Origin: Aporrectodea caliginosa
Taxonomy: Eukaryota > Annelida > Clitellata > Crassiclitellata > Lumbricidae
Direction: 5' to 3'
Assembly (NCBI GenBank): GCA_020284085.1
Contig: JACEVL010000947.1
Coordinates: 373,653-437,652 of the forward strand
DNA: 64,000 bases
Made by a program: the position numbers and the translations under genes. This document shows, piece after piece, positions 1 through 12,230 of this stretch (position 1 is its first letter; the number at the start of each line of letters is the position of its first letter). The notes beneath the pieces were generated by a model, which was given only the letters and a program-made list of their open reading frames with translations, did no database searches and was not told where the DNA came from.

Positions 1-2222
1 AAATGAAAGGCTGAGTCAAACTCATGGCTATTGGATTGGTGTTATTGAGTTTACGCTTAAGCCGAAATGTTTCACAGCCATAGACCATGTCTTGTACTTG
101 CTTCTGCTTTCATAGATTAAGATAACTCCAAGGTAAACATCGACCGAATACCACGCAGCTGGTGAAAGCTACTGTGCGTTTGCTGGTAGCCCGCAAAACG
201 ATAAATCTCTAGAGTCTCTAGACCACTTGCTGGCAGAACCAACCACGAAGTTACAGTGGTTCAGAACCAATAGGCTATCTCACGATATTAACAAGACCAA
301 TGATATCTTTTGTTCACGTCGCAAACCCTTCCTGCATGTGAGCAATGAGCATGGGACTTTTTGATTACTATGAATGGTAGTATATAATTATGATCACCGA
401 AGTGACATCGTCTGAGTTCTTTCGAGTAGGCCTACACATGGATCAGCATCTGATTTGAAGAGAGCAAATTAAGTAAATATAAATTAAAAGCTGAAATTAT
501 ATTAATGTTTTATCCGCATTCGTCACTGCCTGCTTAGGAATTCCCTTCAAAGTTAGTATTATTCATTCATTTTTCTTTATCTATCACAGTGCAATGAGGA
601 GTCAAATTGTAGGCCTACTTCTCTTTACAAAGGACTGGTAATTTTGCAAAAAGCCTCATCGTCATTTTTAAATGGTATTGGTCTACTAGTACTAAATTTG
701 TATCTAAAATGTTTAATATAATTATTGCAATTGCAAGATATAACCAAATTTCAAAATGGATTGCTTACGTTTTCTGTAATCGAAAATGCTGCCCTGTAAT
801 CTCCGAAACTACGTTTGGAGGGGTGCCCATATGCATGAAATCAAACAATGGCTTCATCGTAATATGGGAGTGAAGCTTCACAGGCCAGGTTGAAACAATT
901 TACCTTCATATGCCCTAACGCTTCTTTATGGATACCTAAGGCTACCTAATGATTGCACAAATATCTTAACCCATAGTCAGATCAAATTAATATTAACAGC
1001 TTTTTGTACTAATAAGATTGTTATAATTTGTCATAGGTCTGTTCTGCGGTATGCTTACATAAAGAACATTTCTTGGCTCAATGCCATGGCAGTGCTGTTT
1101 TTACAGTGCAACACTATAAAAGCCTGTACAATCGCCACTTATTAACAATAGAAATAGGCCAGCGGAACCCCATGCTTTTGGGCCCTCTTCGGTTGACCTA
1201 TAGAACTCTGTATCAATCTTCGTGTACTTCATTGTTCTGAAATTGTATTGATTTGAAGTTGATGTTGAGAAATCACTAAACGTTTTTTCGATTCATAAGG
1301 CCTACCTACATAAATACATAAATACATACATACAAACATGCATACGTAGGTTACATCTATACATACATCATGTTAATAAATAGGAAACAATATACCTGCG
1401 TCGTTTGGTATCTCACGCTAAAATAAAAAAATAAATGCTCTCATCTATTGAACAAATCATATAATGTAAAGATATAGGCCTATTTACTGAAAAATCATAT
1501 CATACATAGGCATATATCCTATTTATAGAGTGTAATTAATTCGATGAAGTTTACTAAATCGCCTTTTCTTTTGTTTATTAAGTTACAAATCACGACATTT
1601 ACTTATAATCATCGATATTAATTGCAAAAATCTATTAATTGCCATTAATAATTAATTAGTGTCATTTTGAACTTAAGGAAACCTGGCGGCTGACGGTCCT
1701 TTCAACTGGACACATAAAAATCCTCCTCAAACACACTGTTTTCAATAAAAGTATGTGCGTTGTATAGATTGAAACACGACTAGACGCAATTCTGCACACA
1801 GACGTCTCAGCCCTAGTGCGACCACCAAGCACAGGCACCTGATTCACGAGTGTTTTGCGGGCTCGCTCATTCATATGCAACAATTGTTGTCTCGTTAGCC
1901 TACTTCTTAGTTGCATCATCGTGAACATCGCCCCGCCAGTCAGTAGGGCCTACTATTATGCTAAGAATAATAGATCACCTCATTCTGCCATCCATGGTGA
2001 CTCCCTGCACCGACGTATTACGGTCTCGTCTGAGTGTCAATTTGCGAAGCAATTGATGCCTTGCTCATTACTTTAACGCCGCTTAAAAAGTATTCATTTT
2101 AGATGAATTTTCTGAAGCTGTTTGGCTATGTAGGCTAGGATAGTTCGTTCTGTCTTAATGTTGCTGTCTTATTTGCAAGTGAAGCTCTACTTGGTTCAGT
2201 GAAAATACGCTCCAGACCTCGT

Positions 2223-4753
2223 TCAGTTTTTCTTACTGTACATTTTCTTATATCTGGCTTTCCTAGCGCTCACCTTGCAGATCCAAGAATAAAGATAGGT
2301 GCATGCTCTGTCTCGCCAGACTCCAGTTAAGGAGAGTCGTGTGCAGTAGGTGTTGTCGTTGGGGTCTCCATCTGCCCAGTGACGATAGGTTCCCGGATTA
2401 CCATCGAGCCAATAGGTGTCTCCAGTTGGAGTGCTTTCGTTCTTATACAAACCGATCCAGTATTCCTGTCCCGTAATGTTTTGTCTAAAAGAGAGCAGTG
2501 ATCGTTGTTAGAATGCCCATCTTTAAATTATTATACACAGAATATAGAGAAATGACTGCTACAGCTTTACTCTGGAAATTGCTCTTATTAGGCCTACTAC
2601 TTTGCTTTAATAAATGAAGAAAATACTGTGCTAAGAAGAGACTCAACTCAGACAGGTATCAAATAGAGTGGTAGAGTGACGATGATACCTACGAAATACT
2701 TATGACAAAATCGTTCTCCTGATCGTCGCTGATGCTGACCAAACTGGCATTCTTCGCTTCACATGATTGTAACGCTGTCTCGAAATCTGTCGGAGTGTTA
2801 CATACATAGTAACACCACTGACCGTACAGGGAGCAATTACTAGAAGGACACGGCATTGGTGTTGGAATCACTGTAATAAACAGAACATTCGCATCATATT
2901 TACTGAGTTTTCTTAAAATATGATAAATGTACTCGCGGTTCAGATGACAGTTTAAACAACGTGAAATTTACTCTTTTGTTGTTTCGACGAAAAATTTTAA
3001 TTTAATTTTTTATTATTCGTTTATTAATTCAGACTGACAAGTACGCAGTAAGACTACCCGATAGACCTATTGGCTTGTAGCAAGAGATGATAACATGTTT
3101 AACAGGAGTCAAAATTGTACTGTATGGCAGCCTACAAGCCGCGCATCTGTCCTATACTGCTCGCTTAACAGTCGTCCTCTAATGAGGTTTTATAGACCTG
3201 AAGAACGATATTAAACAGTTAGCTGATATTCAATATTTTACATCTGCATCTGAAGAGTAAATTAATTTAAATCAGATAATGGAAAATGAGACATGATAAC
3301 GAAATAGATATTAGCTCACAATATAAAACTTCCATACCTGTAGCAGGTGTCACTTGGCAGCTTTCGTATTCTGTTGAGCCATTTAACTGTAATCACAATT
3401 CAACACTGCAACTATTCCTTGCACTAATACAATTAGGTTACTCTCACAAAGCAATACATTTCCTTTGTTATTATTATTTTCTTGTTATTATTACTATTGC
3501 AGCTGCAAAAATACTACTTCCGAATACTACCTCAGAAATACTAAATACAAAAATACTACTTCAAAATACTTCTTTTACTTTCATTATGACTTCAGCTTTT
3601 ATTATTACTTATATTATTTCCACTAGCCTACGTCTAACATGAAACTGTTTTAGAGCCAGCCTTGGTAGACAGCGAGTGACGCTGAGCGCGGATGTGGTGC
3701 AGATGGTAAAAACATTTTCGACGTATTGACCAAATGCTCTGAAAAGTTCAATTTATTGGGCACGTCACGACCAGGTCGCGCAAGGAAGTAGAAAGTACAC
3801 ATTTGGAAATTGAAGTTGCAAGTAATGCAAGTTAATTTAGGGGCTTTAGACTGCTAACAAATTGGATTTACATAGATTAAGCCGAAGGCTGCTGGAAGAC
3901 ATCCAAGCCATAGCGCCTAAGATTTCTCAAAAATTGTCTTTACTATGAAGATTACATGTAGGAAAGTAAGTAAGTATATCCTTTATTGATCCAATTGCTA
4001 ACCGCATTTTGGTGTACATTATGAAATATATAATCACGAATAAATCATCATACAGCTTGGTCGTGAATGTATGCTATAGAGTATTTCCAGAACACTGGTC
4101 AGCGGCAAAAGAATATATCATAAGTCAACAGTATAAAGAATACCAAACAGAGGACCAAAAATTAAACAATGTTGCAGCCCAAATGAGAACGGAAGCAGGC
4201 CAGTCGGTGGAATAAAAACCGTCGTCTATGGTGGTATGCGAGGAACTGCAGAGGAGAGGGGGGGCCTACGAAGCCGAACTAAGTAACCGGGGCTTTATGA
4301 TGATGCGATGATCAACGATGACATATGATGCGATCACATCAAAGCGAACGAGCAAGATTATCTGATTCCGGTCAAATATGTGTATATTCTGATAGATACA
4401 TACTTTAATCCAATACGAACCCCGTAGTAGGTGCATCCCGATATCGTTTCGCACGCTTCTGGAACATAGGAGTAGAACTCGCATTCGTTGTTGCACTGTT
4501 TCCAGTTGTACCCGGTGCAGTTCACATCCCTCGTGCACTTCCACGCACACAGCGTTTCTGGAGAAGGAGAAAATACGATTATTGTAGGAAGATTCAAATC
4601 CTCGACCCTGATGATCTCAGTCGGTTTATCGATTGCGCACAGTGATGTCAGATTGACAGATCTAATCGCTTTGAAAGATTTCCATTGATTGGCAGCAACG
4701 TCCGACTTGGAATGTTCGAGCATTAGATGGACAACCGCAATGAATAGAAGCAT
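2223..4753 (-). CDS. Secreted PAN/apple plus C-type lectin protein, copy A (4 exons)
   Basis: Predicted exons on the minus strand are 4753-4400, 3386-3338, 2870-2693 and 2484-2223, giving about 280 residues with all phases joining. Exon 1 has a hydrophobic start (MLLFIAVVHLML) and a PAN/apple domain with Cys-rich core CTGYNWKQCNNECEFYSYVP. Exon 2 is a 49-nt linker reading LNGSTEYESCQ, with an N-glycosylation site. Exons 3-4 form a C-type lectin domain: WIGL, HWADGDPND, then WRDRAC and SWICK. The usual EPN sugar/calcium motif reads DPN here. Splice sites: exon 1 donor GTATCT, exon 2 donor GTATGG, exon 3 donor GTAGGT, acceptors ACAG, ACAG and TTAG. The start is the first ATG before the hydrophobic stretch; an earlier start such as the one in the 44-kb paralogue is not ATG here. 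PAN and C-type lectin domains bind proteins and glycans outside cells, so a secreted recognition protein is inferred. Stop at 2223-2225. Confidence 0.68.
3000..3190 (-). repeat. SINE fragment in lectin intron, copy A
   Basis: Sequence similar to the 3' half of the tRNA-derived SINE at 26390-26620 (tail side toward 3000). The same fragment is found in copy C near 9770-9910, and a longer version lies at about 7370-7560, where it spans the junction between modules. Confidence 0.55.
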
Positions 4754-4889
4754 GTTGAGGTTATTGATTTCGATCACAGTCAAGGTGTCTCAAGATAGGC
4801 TACAGACAAGAGAAATCAGAAGAAAACTTTAAATGGTTTGTTTCATAATAATCATCTGTTTTAATATATTAAAACTGCTTCCACTGTAG

Positions 4890-5880
4890 CTACTTCCACA
4901 TTCCACTCCTATCTTGGTTACTGTGATTCCCTTTTCCTCAGCCTCGAATCCACTCAACTTAAGCGTCTACAACTTATCCAGCATTTTCTCGCTCGAGCTG
5001 TCACTAGGACTCCCAAGCACCACCAATCCATATAACCCCAGTCCTTAATGACTCCAAAAACTGAAAATCCCTGGTTGCATCCATTCTAGAGTCCTGGGCC
5101 TAGCCTAAAGCTCCATACAATACTCCATACCGATGTACGTTTGAGAGCTGTTCGCCATCCAGTCACCCCACTCTACACGGTCATCGTCCTAACTCACCCT
5201 CTCCCGTCCTCCAGTCACTACTTACCTCAAGTTCTCCTCCAAACTATCCATTTGCCACATTGCACCTCGACCCTGGAACGATTTTCCACCTGAATTCCAT
5301 AAATTCTCAGTTTATCCTCCAATACCACCAATCAACCACCATAAACTGTCTCAGGCTTCGCTACATAACGCCCCACAGGCTTTCCACTACAAACTAAAGT
5401 TCCACCACTTCTAGAATTCCTACCCCATTCTATCCAATCCTCCGCCTTCGAAGCTTTCTAGTCTTCAAAAGAACCCAGCTAGCAGCTCCTCTGCCTCCTT
5501 CTCTCATTTACCGCCTTCTCTCCTCTACCTCTGTCACCAACTCTTTTCTTTCTTAGTTGTGACCTACCTCAAGAACTTTCCTTATCTCTACATATAAATT
5601 GCTCAACGTCTTCTAACTGTTTAAGAATTAAATTGACACAGTTCTTTGAATGTTTCTCCTTTCTTTTAACACAGTTATTTCAAACGTACACTTAATATCA
5701 AAGTTCTTATCAATTACCACTCAACGGTAACTTCTAACATACAGCTCTCTACTGCATTAAACCAACTACTACACTGTATAGTTCAAATTCACTGTCATCA
5801 GCAGTTTCTAAGTTTGGCGCGCTAACTGCACGTGTAGAGAATCTATCGTCAGCTAAAGTTTAGGCTACTTTAGGCCAAGC
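4890..5880 (+). mobile_element. Degenerate CR1/L2-like LINE tail, copy A
   Basis: Forward reading gives a typical reverse-transcriptase thumb stretch (residues like YCDSLFLSLEST, then RLQLIQHFLARAVTRT) near 4915-5015, followed by frames broken by stops. The same relic lies at about 11640-12230 in copy C, so it was present before the tandem duplication. It is not a functional gene. Confidence 0.55.
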
Positions 5881-6114
5881 GCCCACGAGCCGACAGCGCA
5901 ACTAAGGCCTAAAACTAAAACGCTTAACAATCGAATACACATTATATATATATATCAACCTAAGGAACACCTGTGCTCATTATATATGCAAAACATTTGT
6001 TCACATTACCTCCTTCCCTTTCTTTGGATTGAGCAAATTAAACTTAAAAATTTGCAAAATCATCATGTACTAAATTATGCAATAAACTTAATACTATATA
6101 ATACAGTAAAATAA
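5881..6114. other. A/T-rich spacer
   Basis: No gene or recognisable repeat seen apart from a short TA run near 5944-5955. It separates module A from the gypsy relic. Confidence 0.5.
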
Positions 6115-6120
6115 ACAATC

Positions 6121-6815
6121 TTATAATCTAGATAAACAATCTGCTACAACATTTAATCGTCCTTTCTTATAATTAACTTCTACATCCAAAGTTTGCAGTG
6201 CTAAAGCCCAACGCACCAGTTTAGCAGACTTAGACATAGATTCAGTCAGATAAGTTAAAGGATTGTGATCGGTAAAGATGTGAACTTTAGATCCAATTAT
6301 TATCTCTTTCAACCTATTTAGAGCCCAAACAATAGCATAGGCTTCTTTCTCTACAGTTGCCCATCTCTTCTTGAGTGTCAGTCAATTTCTGACTTATAAA
6401 TGATACAGGGCGTTCTATTTCCTTATCATCCATCTGTGTTAAAACAGCTCCTACTGCAAAATCACTACTATCACAGTACAAATTAAAAGGTTTTCCAACA
6501 TCAAAAACATATAAAACAACTTTAGAGCGTACAGCATCTTTGAGTAAATTAAATGCCTGTTGATGTCTATCAGTCCAATCAATCTTATCTGGAACATGTT
6601 TGCTTGTCAAATCAGATAGAGGCTTCGCAATCTGTGCAAAATCTTTGATAAACTGTCGATAGTAACCAAAAATCCCAGCAATTGCTTAACTTGTCTAAAT
6701 TAAAATCATAAATTATTAAACTTTTCAATTCTATCTGGATTCCTTTGAATCGTTTCGAGAACCAACCACATGACCGATGATCAAACTTTACCTCACTCTT
6801 ACCAAAGATGATGGT
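6121..6815 (-). pseudogene. Ty3/gypsy reverse transcriptase-RNase H relic
   Basis: Two minus-strand frames carry neighbouring parts of a Ty3/gypsy polyprotein. 6610-6314 holds the RT/RNase H connection (FNLLKDAVRSKVVLYVFD, then YCDSSDFAVGAVLTQ). 6312-6121 holds the RNase H end (VHIFTDHNPLTYL, WALALQTLDVEVNYKKG, DCLSRL). They are out of frame near 6313-6345, and no integrase or LTR is visible, so the element is dead and truncated. Its upstream side stops abruptly at about 6815, exactly where lectin exon-4 sequence of module B resumes, so it either inserted into or recombined with the lectin gene. Confidence 0.8.
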
Positions 6816-7524
6816 AATGTTTTGTCTAAAACAGAGCAGTCACCGTTGTTAGAATATCCCGCTTTAAATTATTATACACAGAATATAGAGAAATGACTGC
6901 TACAGCTTTACTCTAGAAATTGTTCTTATTTGTATAGACTACGCTTCTGCTCTGATAAATGGAGAAAATAGAGTGCTAAGGCTCAACGCAGACTGGTATC
7001 AAATAGAACGGTAGAGTGACGATGATACCTACGAAATACTTATGACAAAATCGTTCTCTTGATCGTCGCTGATGCTGACCAAACTGGCATTCTTCGCTTC
7101 ACATGATTGTAACGCTGTCTCGAAATCTGTTGGAGTGTTACAGACATAGTAACACCACTGACCGTACCGCGAGCAATTATTTGAAGGACACGGCATTGGT
7201 GTTGGAATCACTGTAATAAACAGAACATTCGCATCATATTTAATGCGTTATCTAGAAATAGGGCCTATGATAAATGTATTTGCGGTTCAGACGACAGTGT
7301 AAAGAACGTGAAATTTACTCTTTTGTTGTTTCGACGAAAAATTTTAATTTAATTTTTATATTCGTTTATTAATTCAAACCGACAAGTACGCAGTAAGATT
7401 ACATGTTATAGGCTTGTAGTAACAAATGATTACAAGTTTAACAGGAGTCGAATTCAATTGCATGTTAGCTGCATGCCATCCATCTGTCCTATAGCCTACT
7501 TCTCATTTTAAGTTACCCCTAATA
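6816..7524. repeat. Truncated lectin module, copy B
   Basis: This matches about 2468-3200 of copy A and 9222-9900 of copy C. It holds the first bases of exon 4, all of exon 3 and part of the following intron. It then passes without a break through SINE sequence into copy C, so the B-C boundary lies in a SINE. Confidence 0.75.
7033..7210 (-). pseudogene. Orphan C-type lectin exon (module B)
   Basis: A 178-nt exon nearly identical to exon 3 of the two neighbouring genes (same length, same TTACAG acceptor and GTAGGT donor, open frame ending FVISIS). Only about the first 20 bases of exon 4 remain at 6816-6840 before gypsy sequence begins, and no PAN exon follows. It is most likely a gene fragment left by unequal exchange, unless it is used as an alternative exon by the copy C gene. 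Confidence 0.7.
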
Positions 7525-8972
7525 AATGGAAGGCTGAGTCAAACTTATGGCTGTTGGATTGGTGTTACTGAGTTTACGCTTAAGCCGAAAAGTTAACTGC
7601 CGTGGACCATGTCTTGTACTTGCTACTGCTTTCATAAAATACTCTATGATAACTCCAAGTAAAACATTGGCCGAATAACACGCAGCTGGCGAAACGGACC
7701 GCAAAACGATAAATCTCTAGACTACTTGCTCGCAGATCCCATCACGAAGTAACAGTGATCTCCTCTTTGTTCAGAACCAATTATAGCTACCTCACGATAT
7801 TAACAAGACCAATAATATCTATCGTTCACGTCGAAAACCCCTTCATGCATGGCAAGCTTGCACAGTCGTCACTTATTAACAATGGAAAAAGGCCAGCGGA
7901 ACCCCATGCTTTTGGGCCCTCTTCGTTTGACCTATAGAACTCTGTATCAATCTTCGTGTACTGCATTGTTGTAAGACTGCATTGATTTGAAGTTGATATT
8001 GAGAAATCACTAAACGTTTTTTCGATTCATCAGGCCTACCTACACACCTGCATAAATACATAAGTACATACATACAAACATGCATAGGGCCTACGTAGGC
8101 TACATCTAAACATGCATCATGTTAATAAAGAGGAAACAATATACCTGCGTCGTTTGGTCTCTCACGCTAAAACAAAAAAATAAATCATGATTTGAAAAAA
8201 ATCATATAATGCAAAGATATAGGCCTACTTACTGGAAAATCATATGATACATAGGCATATATCCTATTTATAGAGTATAATTAATTCGATGAAGTTTACT
8301 AAATCGCCTTTTCTTTTGTTTATTGAGTTACAAATCACGACATTTACTTATAATCATCGATATTAATTGCAAAAATCTATTAATTGCCATTAATAATTAA
8401 TTAGTGTCATTTTGAACTTAAGGAAACCTGGCGGCTGACGGTCCTTTCAACTGGACACATAAAAATCCTCCTCAAACACACTGTTTTCAATAAAAGTATG
8501 TGCGTTGTATAGATTGAAACACGACTAGACGCAATAATTCTGCACACAGACGTCTCAGCCCTAGTGCGACCACCAAGCACAGGCACCTGATTCACGAGTG
8601 TTATGCGGGCTCGCTCATTCATATATGCAACAATTGTTGTCTCGTTAGCCTACTTCTTAGTTGCATCATCGTGAACATCGCCCCGCCAGTCAGTAGGGCC
8701 TACTATTATGCTAAGAATAATAGGTCACCTCATTCTGCCATCCATGGTGACTCCCTGCACCGACGTATTACGGTCTCGTCTGAGTGTCAATTTGCGAAGC
8801 AATTGATGCCTTGCTCATTACTTTAACGCCGCTTAAAAAGTATTCATTTTAGATGAATTTTCTGAAGCTGTTTGGCTATGTAGGCTAGGATAGTTCGTTC
8901 TGTTTTAATGTTGCTGTCTTATTTGCAAGTGAAGCTCTACTTGGTTCAGTGAAAATACGCTCCAGACCTCGT

Positions 8973-11495
8973 TCAGTTTTTCTTACTGTACATTTTCTTA
9001 TATCTGGCTTTCCTAGCGCTCACCTTGCAGATCCAAGAATAAAGATAGGTGCATGCTCTGTCTCGCCAGACTCCAGTTAAGGAGAGTCGTGTGCAGTAGG
9101 TGTAGTCGTTGGGGTCTCCATCTGCCCAGTGACGATAGGTTCCCGGATTACCATCGAGCCAATAGGTGTCTCCAGTTGGAGTGCTTTCGTTCTTATACAG
9201 ACCGATCCAGTATTCCTGTCCCGTTATGTTTTGTCTAAAAGAGAGCAGTGATAGTTGTCAGAATGTCTATCTTTAAATTATTATACACCGAATATAGAGA
9301 AATGACTGCTAGCGCTTTACTCTGGAAAATGCTCTTATTAGGCCTACTACTTTGCTTCGATAAATGAAGAAAATAGAGTGCTAAGAAGAGACTCAACTCA
9401 GACAGGTATCAAATAGAGTGGTAGAGTGACGATGATACTTACGAAATGCTTATGACAAAATCGTTCTCTTGATCGTCGCTGATGCTGACCAAACTGGCAT
9501 TCTTCGCTTCACATGATTGTAACGCTGTCTCGAAATCTGTTGGAGTGTTACAGACATAGTAACACCATTGACCGTACCGGGAGCAATTACTAGAAGGACA
9601 CGGCATTGGTGTTGGAATCACTGTCAAAAATAGAACATTTACATCATATTTAATGCGTTTTCTAAATATGATAAATGTATTTGTGGTTCAGACGACAGTG
9701 AAGAAAATTGAAAATTGTTCTTTTGCTGTTTTGACGAAAATAAATTATTTTAATATTTTATTGTTCGTTCATTAATTCAGACTGACAAGTACGCAGTAAG
9801 ATTACACGATAGACCTATAGGCTTGTAGCAAGAGATGATAACATGTCTAACAGGAGTCAAAATTGTACTGTATGGCAGCCTACAAGCCGCACATCTGTCC
9901 TATACTGCTCACTTTACAGTCGTCCTCTAATGAGGTTTTATAGACCGAAAAGGATGATATTAAACAGTTAGCTGATATTCAATATTTTACATCTGCATCT
10001 GAAGAGTAAATTAAATCAGATAATGGAAAATGAGACATGATAATGAAATAGATATTAGCTCATAATATAAAACTTTCATACCTGTAGCAGGTGTCACTTG
10101 GCAGCTTTCGTATTCTGTTGAGCCATTTAACTGTAATCACAATTCAACACTGCAACTATTCCTTGCACTAATACAATCAGATTACTCTCACAAAACAATA
10201 TATTTCCTTTGTTATTATTATTTTCTTGTTATTATTACTATTGCAGCTGCAAAAATACTACTTCCGAATACTACCTCAAAAATACTAAATACAAAAATAC
10301 TACTTCAAAATACTTCTTTTACTTTCATTATGACTTCAGCTTTTATTATTTTATTATTTCCACTACGTCTAACATGAAACTGTTTTAGAGCCAGCCTTAG
10401 TAGACAGCGAGTGACGCTGAGGGCGGATGTGGTGCAGATGGTAAAACATTTTCGACGTATTGACCAAAATTAATGCTCTGAAAAGTTCAATTTATCGGGC
10501 ACGTCACGACCAGGTCGCGCAAGGAAGTAGAAAGTACACATTTGGAAATTGAAGTTGCAAGTAATGCAAGTTAATTTAGGGGCTTTAGACGGCTACCAAA
10601 TCAGCTAAGTTGGATTTACATAGATTAAACCGAAATCGGCTGGAAGACATCCAAGCCATAGCGCCTAAGATTTCTCAAAAATTGTCTTTACTATGGAGAT
10701 TACATGTAGGTAAGTAAGTAAGTATATCCTTTATTGATCCAATTGCTAACCGCATTTTGGTGTACATTATGAAGTATATAATCACGAATAAATCATCATA
10801 CAGCTTGGTCGTGAATGTATGCTATAGAGTATTTCCAGAACACTGGTCAGCGGCAAAAGAATATATCATAAGTCAACAGTATAAAGAATACCAAACAGAG
10901 GACCAAAAAATTAAACAATGTTGCAGCCCAAATGAGAACTGAAGCAGGCCAGTCGGTGGAATAAAAACCGTCGTCTATGGTGGTTTGCGAGGAACTGCAG
11001 AGGCCCCCTAAGAAGCCGAACTAAATAACCGGGGCTTTATGATGATGCGATGATCAACGATGCCATATGATGCGATCACATCAAAGCGAACGAGCAAGAT
11101 TATCTGATTGCGGTCAAATATGCGTATATTCTGATAGATACATACTTTAATCCAATACGAACCCCGTAGTAGGTGCATCCCGATATCGTTTCGCACGCTT
11201 CTGGAACATAGGAGTAGAACTCGCATTCGTTGTTGCACTGTTTCCAGTTGAACCCGGTGCAGTTCGCTTCCCTCGTGCACTTCCACGCACACAGCGTTTC
11301 TGGTGAAGGAGAAACGACGTTCGTTATTTGAAGATTCAAATCCTCGACCCTGATGACCTCAGTCGGTGTATCGATTGCGCACAGTGATGTCAGATTGGCA
11401 GATCTAATCGCTTTGAAAGATTTCCACTGATTGGCAGCAACGTCCGACTTGGAATGTTCGAGCATTAGATGGACAACCGCAATGAATAGTAGCAT
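8973..11495 (-). CDS. Secreted PAN/apple plus C-type lectin protein, copy C (4 exons)
   Basis: Predicted minus-strand exons are 11495-11142, 10130-10082, 9620-9443 and 9234-8973, the same sizes as copy A (354, 49, 178 and 262 nt), giving about 280 residues in one frame. Exon 1 gives the hydrophobic N-terminus and the PAN domain (CTGFNWKQCNNECEFYSYVP). The linker and the two lectin exons follow. Exon 3 has a better donor (GTAAGT) than copy A. The lectin core reads ADGDPND, then WRDRAC, so the DPN variant is shared with copy A. There are few coding differences from copy A (for example NDYTYC here, NDNTYC there) and no stop was found, so both copies seem to be under constraint or recently duplicated. 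Confidence 0.68.
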
Positions 11496-11639
11496 GTTGA
11501 GGTTATTGATTTCGATCACAGTGTCTCAAGATAGGCTACAGACAAGAGAAATCAGAAGAAAACTTTAAATGGTTTGTTTCATAATAATCATCTGTTTTAA
11601 TATATTAAAACTGCTTCCAATGTAACTACTTCCACATTC

Positions 11640-12230
11640 CACTCCTATCTTACTGTGATTCCCTTATCCTCAACCTCGAATCCACTCAACTTAAGCGTCT
11701 ACAACTTATCCAGCATTTTCTCGCTCGAGCTGTCACTAGGACTCCCAAGCACCACCAATCCATATCACCCCAGTCTTTAATGACTCCAAAAACTGAAAGT
11801 CCCTGATTGCATCCATTCTAGAGTCCTGGGCCTAGCCTAAAGCCCCATACAATACTCCATACCGATGTACGTTTGAGAGCTGTTCGCCATCCAGTCACCC
11901 CACTCTACACGGTCATCGTTCTAACTCACCCTCTCCCGTCCTCCAGTTACTACTTACCTCAAGTTCTCCTCTAAACTATTCATTTGCCACATTGCACCTC
12001 GACCCTGGAACGATTTTCCACCTGAATTCCATAAATTCTCAGTTTTTCCTCCAATACCACCAATTAACTACCATAAACTGCCTCAGGCGTCGCTACATAA
12101 CGCCCCACAGGCTTTCCACTACAAACTAAAGTCCCACCACTTCTAGAATTCCTACCCCATTCTATCCAATCCTTCGCCTTCGAAGCCTTCTCGTCTTCAA
12201 CAGAACCCAGCTAGCAGCTGCTCCTCTGCC
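11640..12230 (+). mobile_element. Degenerate CR1/L2-like LINE tail, copy C
   Basis: Same relic as 4890-5880, copied with the module. Frames are broken. Confidence 0.5.

Larger units (their letters stand above)
1..5880. repeat. Tandem lectin module, copy A
   Basis: This stretch is repeated, with small differences, at about 7525-12230 (copy C). Copy A begins inside SINE-like sequence at the window edge, carries the four-exon PAN/C-type-lectin gene on the minus strand, and ends in a degenerate LINE tail. Copy A has about 780 extra bases (roughly 340-1117) that copy C lacks. I see no gene in that extra piece, nor in 1130-2220, which holds only A/T-rich sequence shared with copy C. Confidence 0.85.
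7525..12230. repeat. Tandem lectin module, copy C
   Basis: Second full copy of the 1-5880 module. It starts in the same SINE sequence (GGCTGAGTCAAAC at about 7532) and carries an intact-looking four-exon lectin gene and the same LINE relic at its end. 7525-8970 has no gene I can support; short frames there are broken and not conserved with copy A. Confidence 0.85.

Noticed and set aside
1855..2076. A 73-residue plus-strand frame
   Set aside because: In module C the same place is changed and the frame is not kept; no domain. The minus-strand frame there (1662-1928) is likewise unsupported.
4009..4215. Small frame repeated at 10757-10942
   Set aside because: It is in both modules, but its end shifts frame between copies and it begins in repeat-like DNA; probably not a gene.
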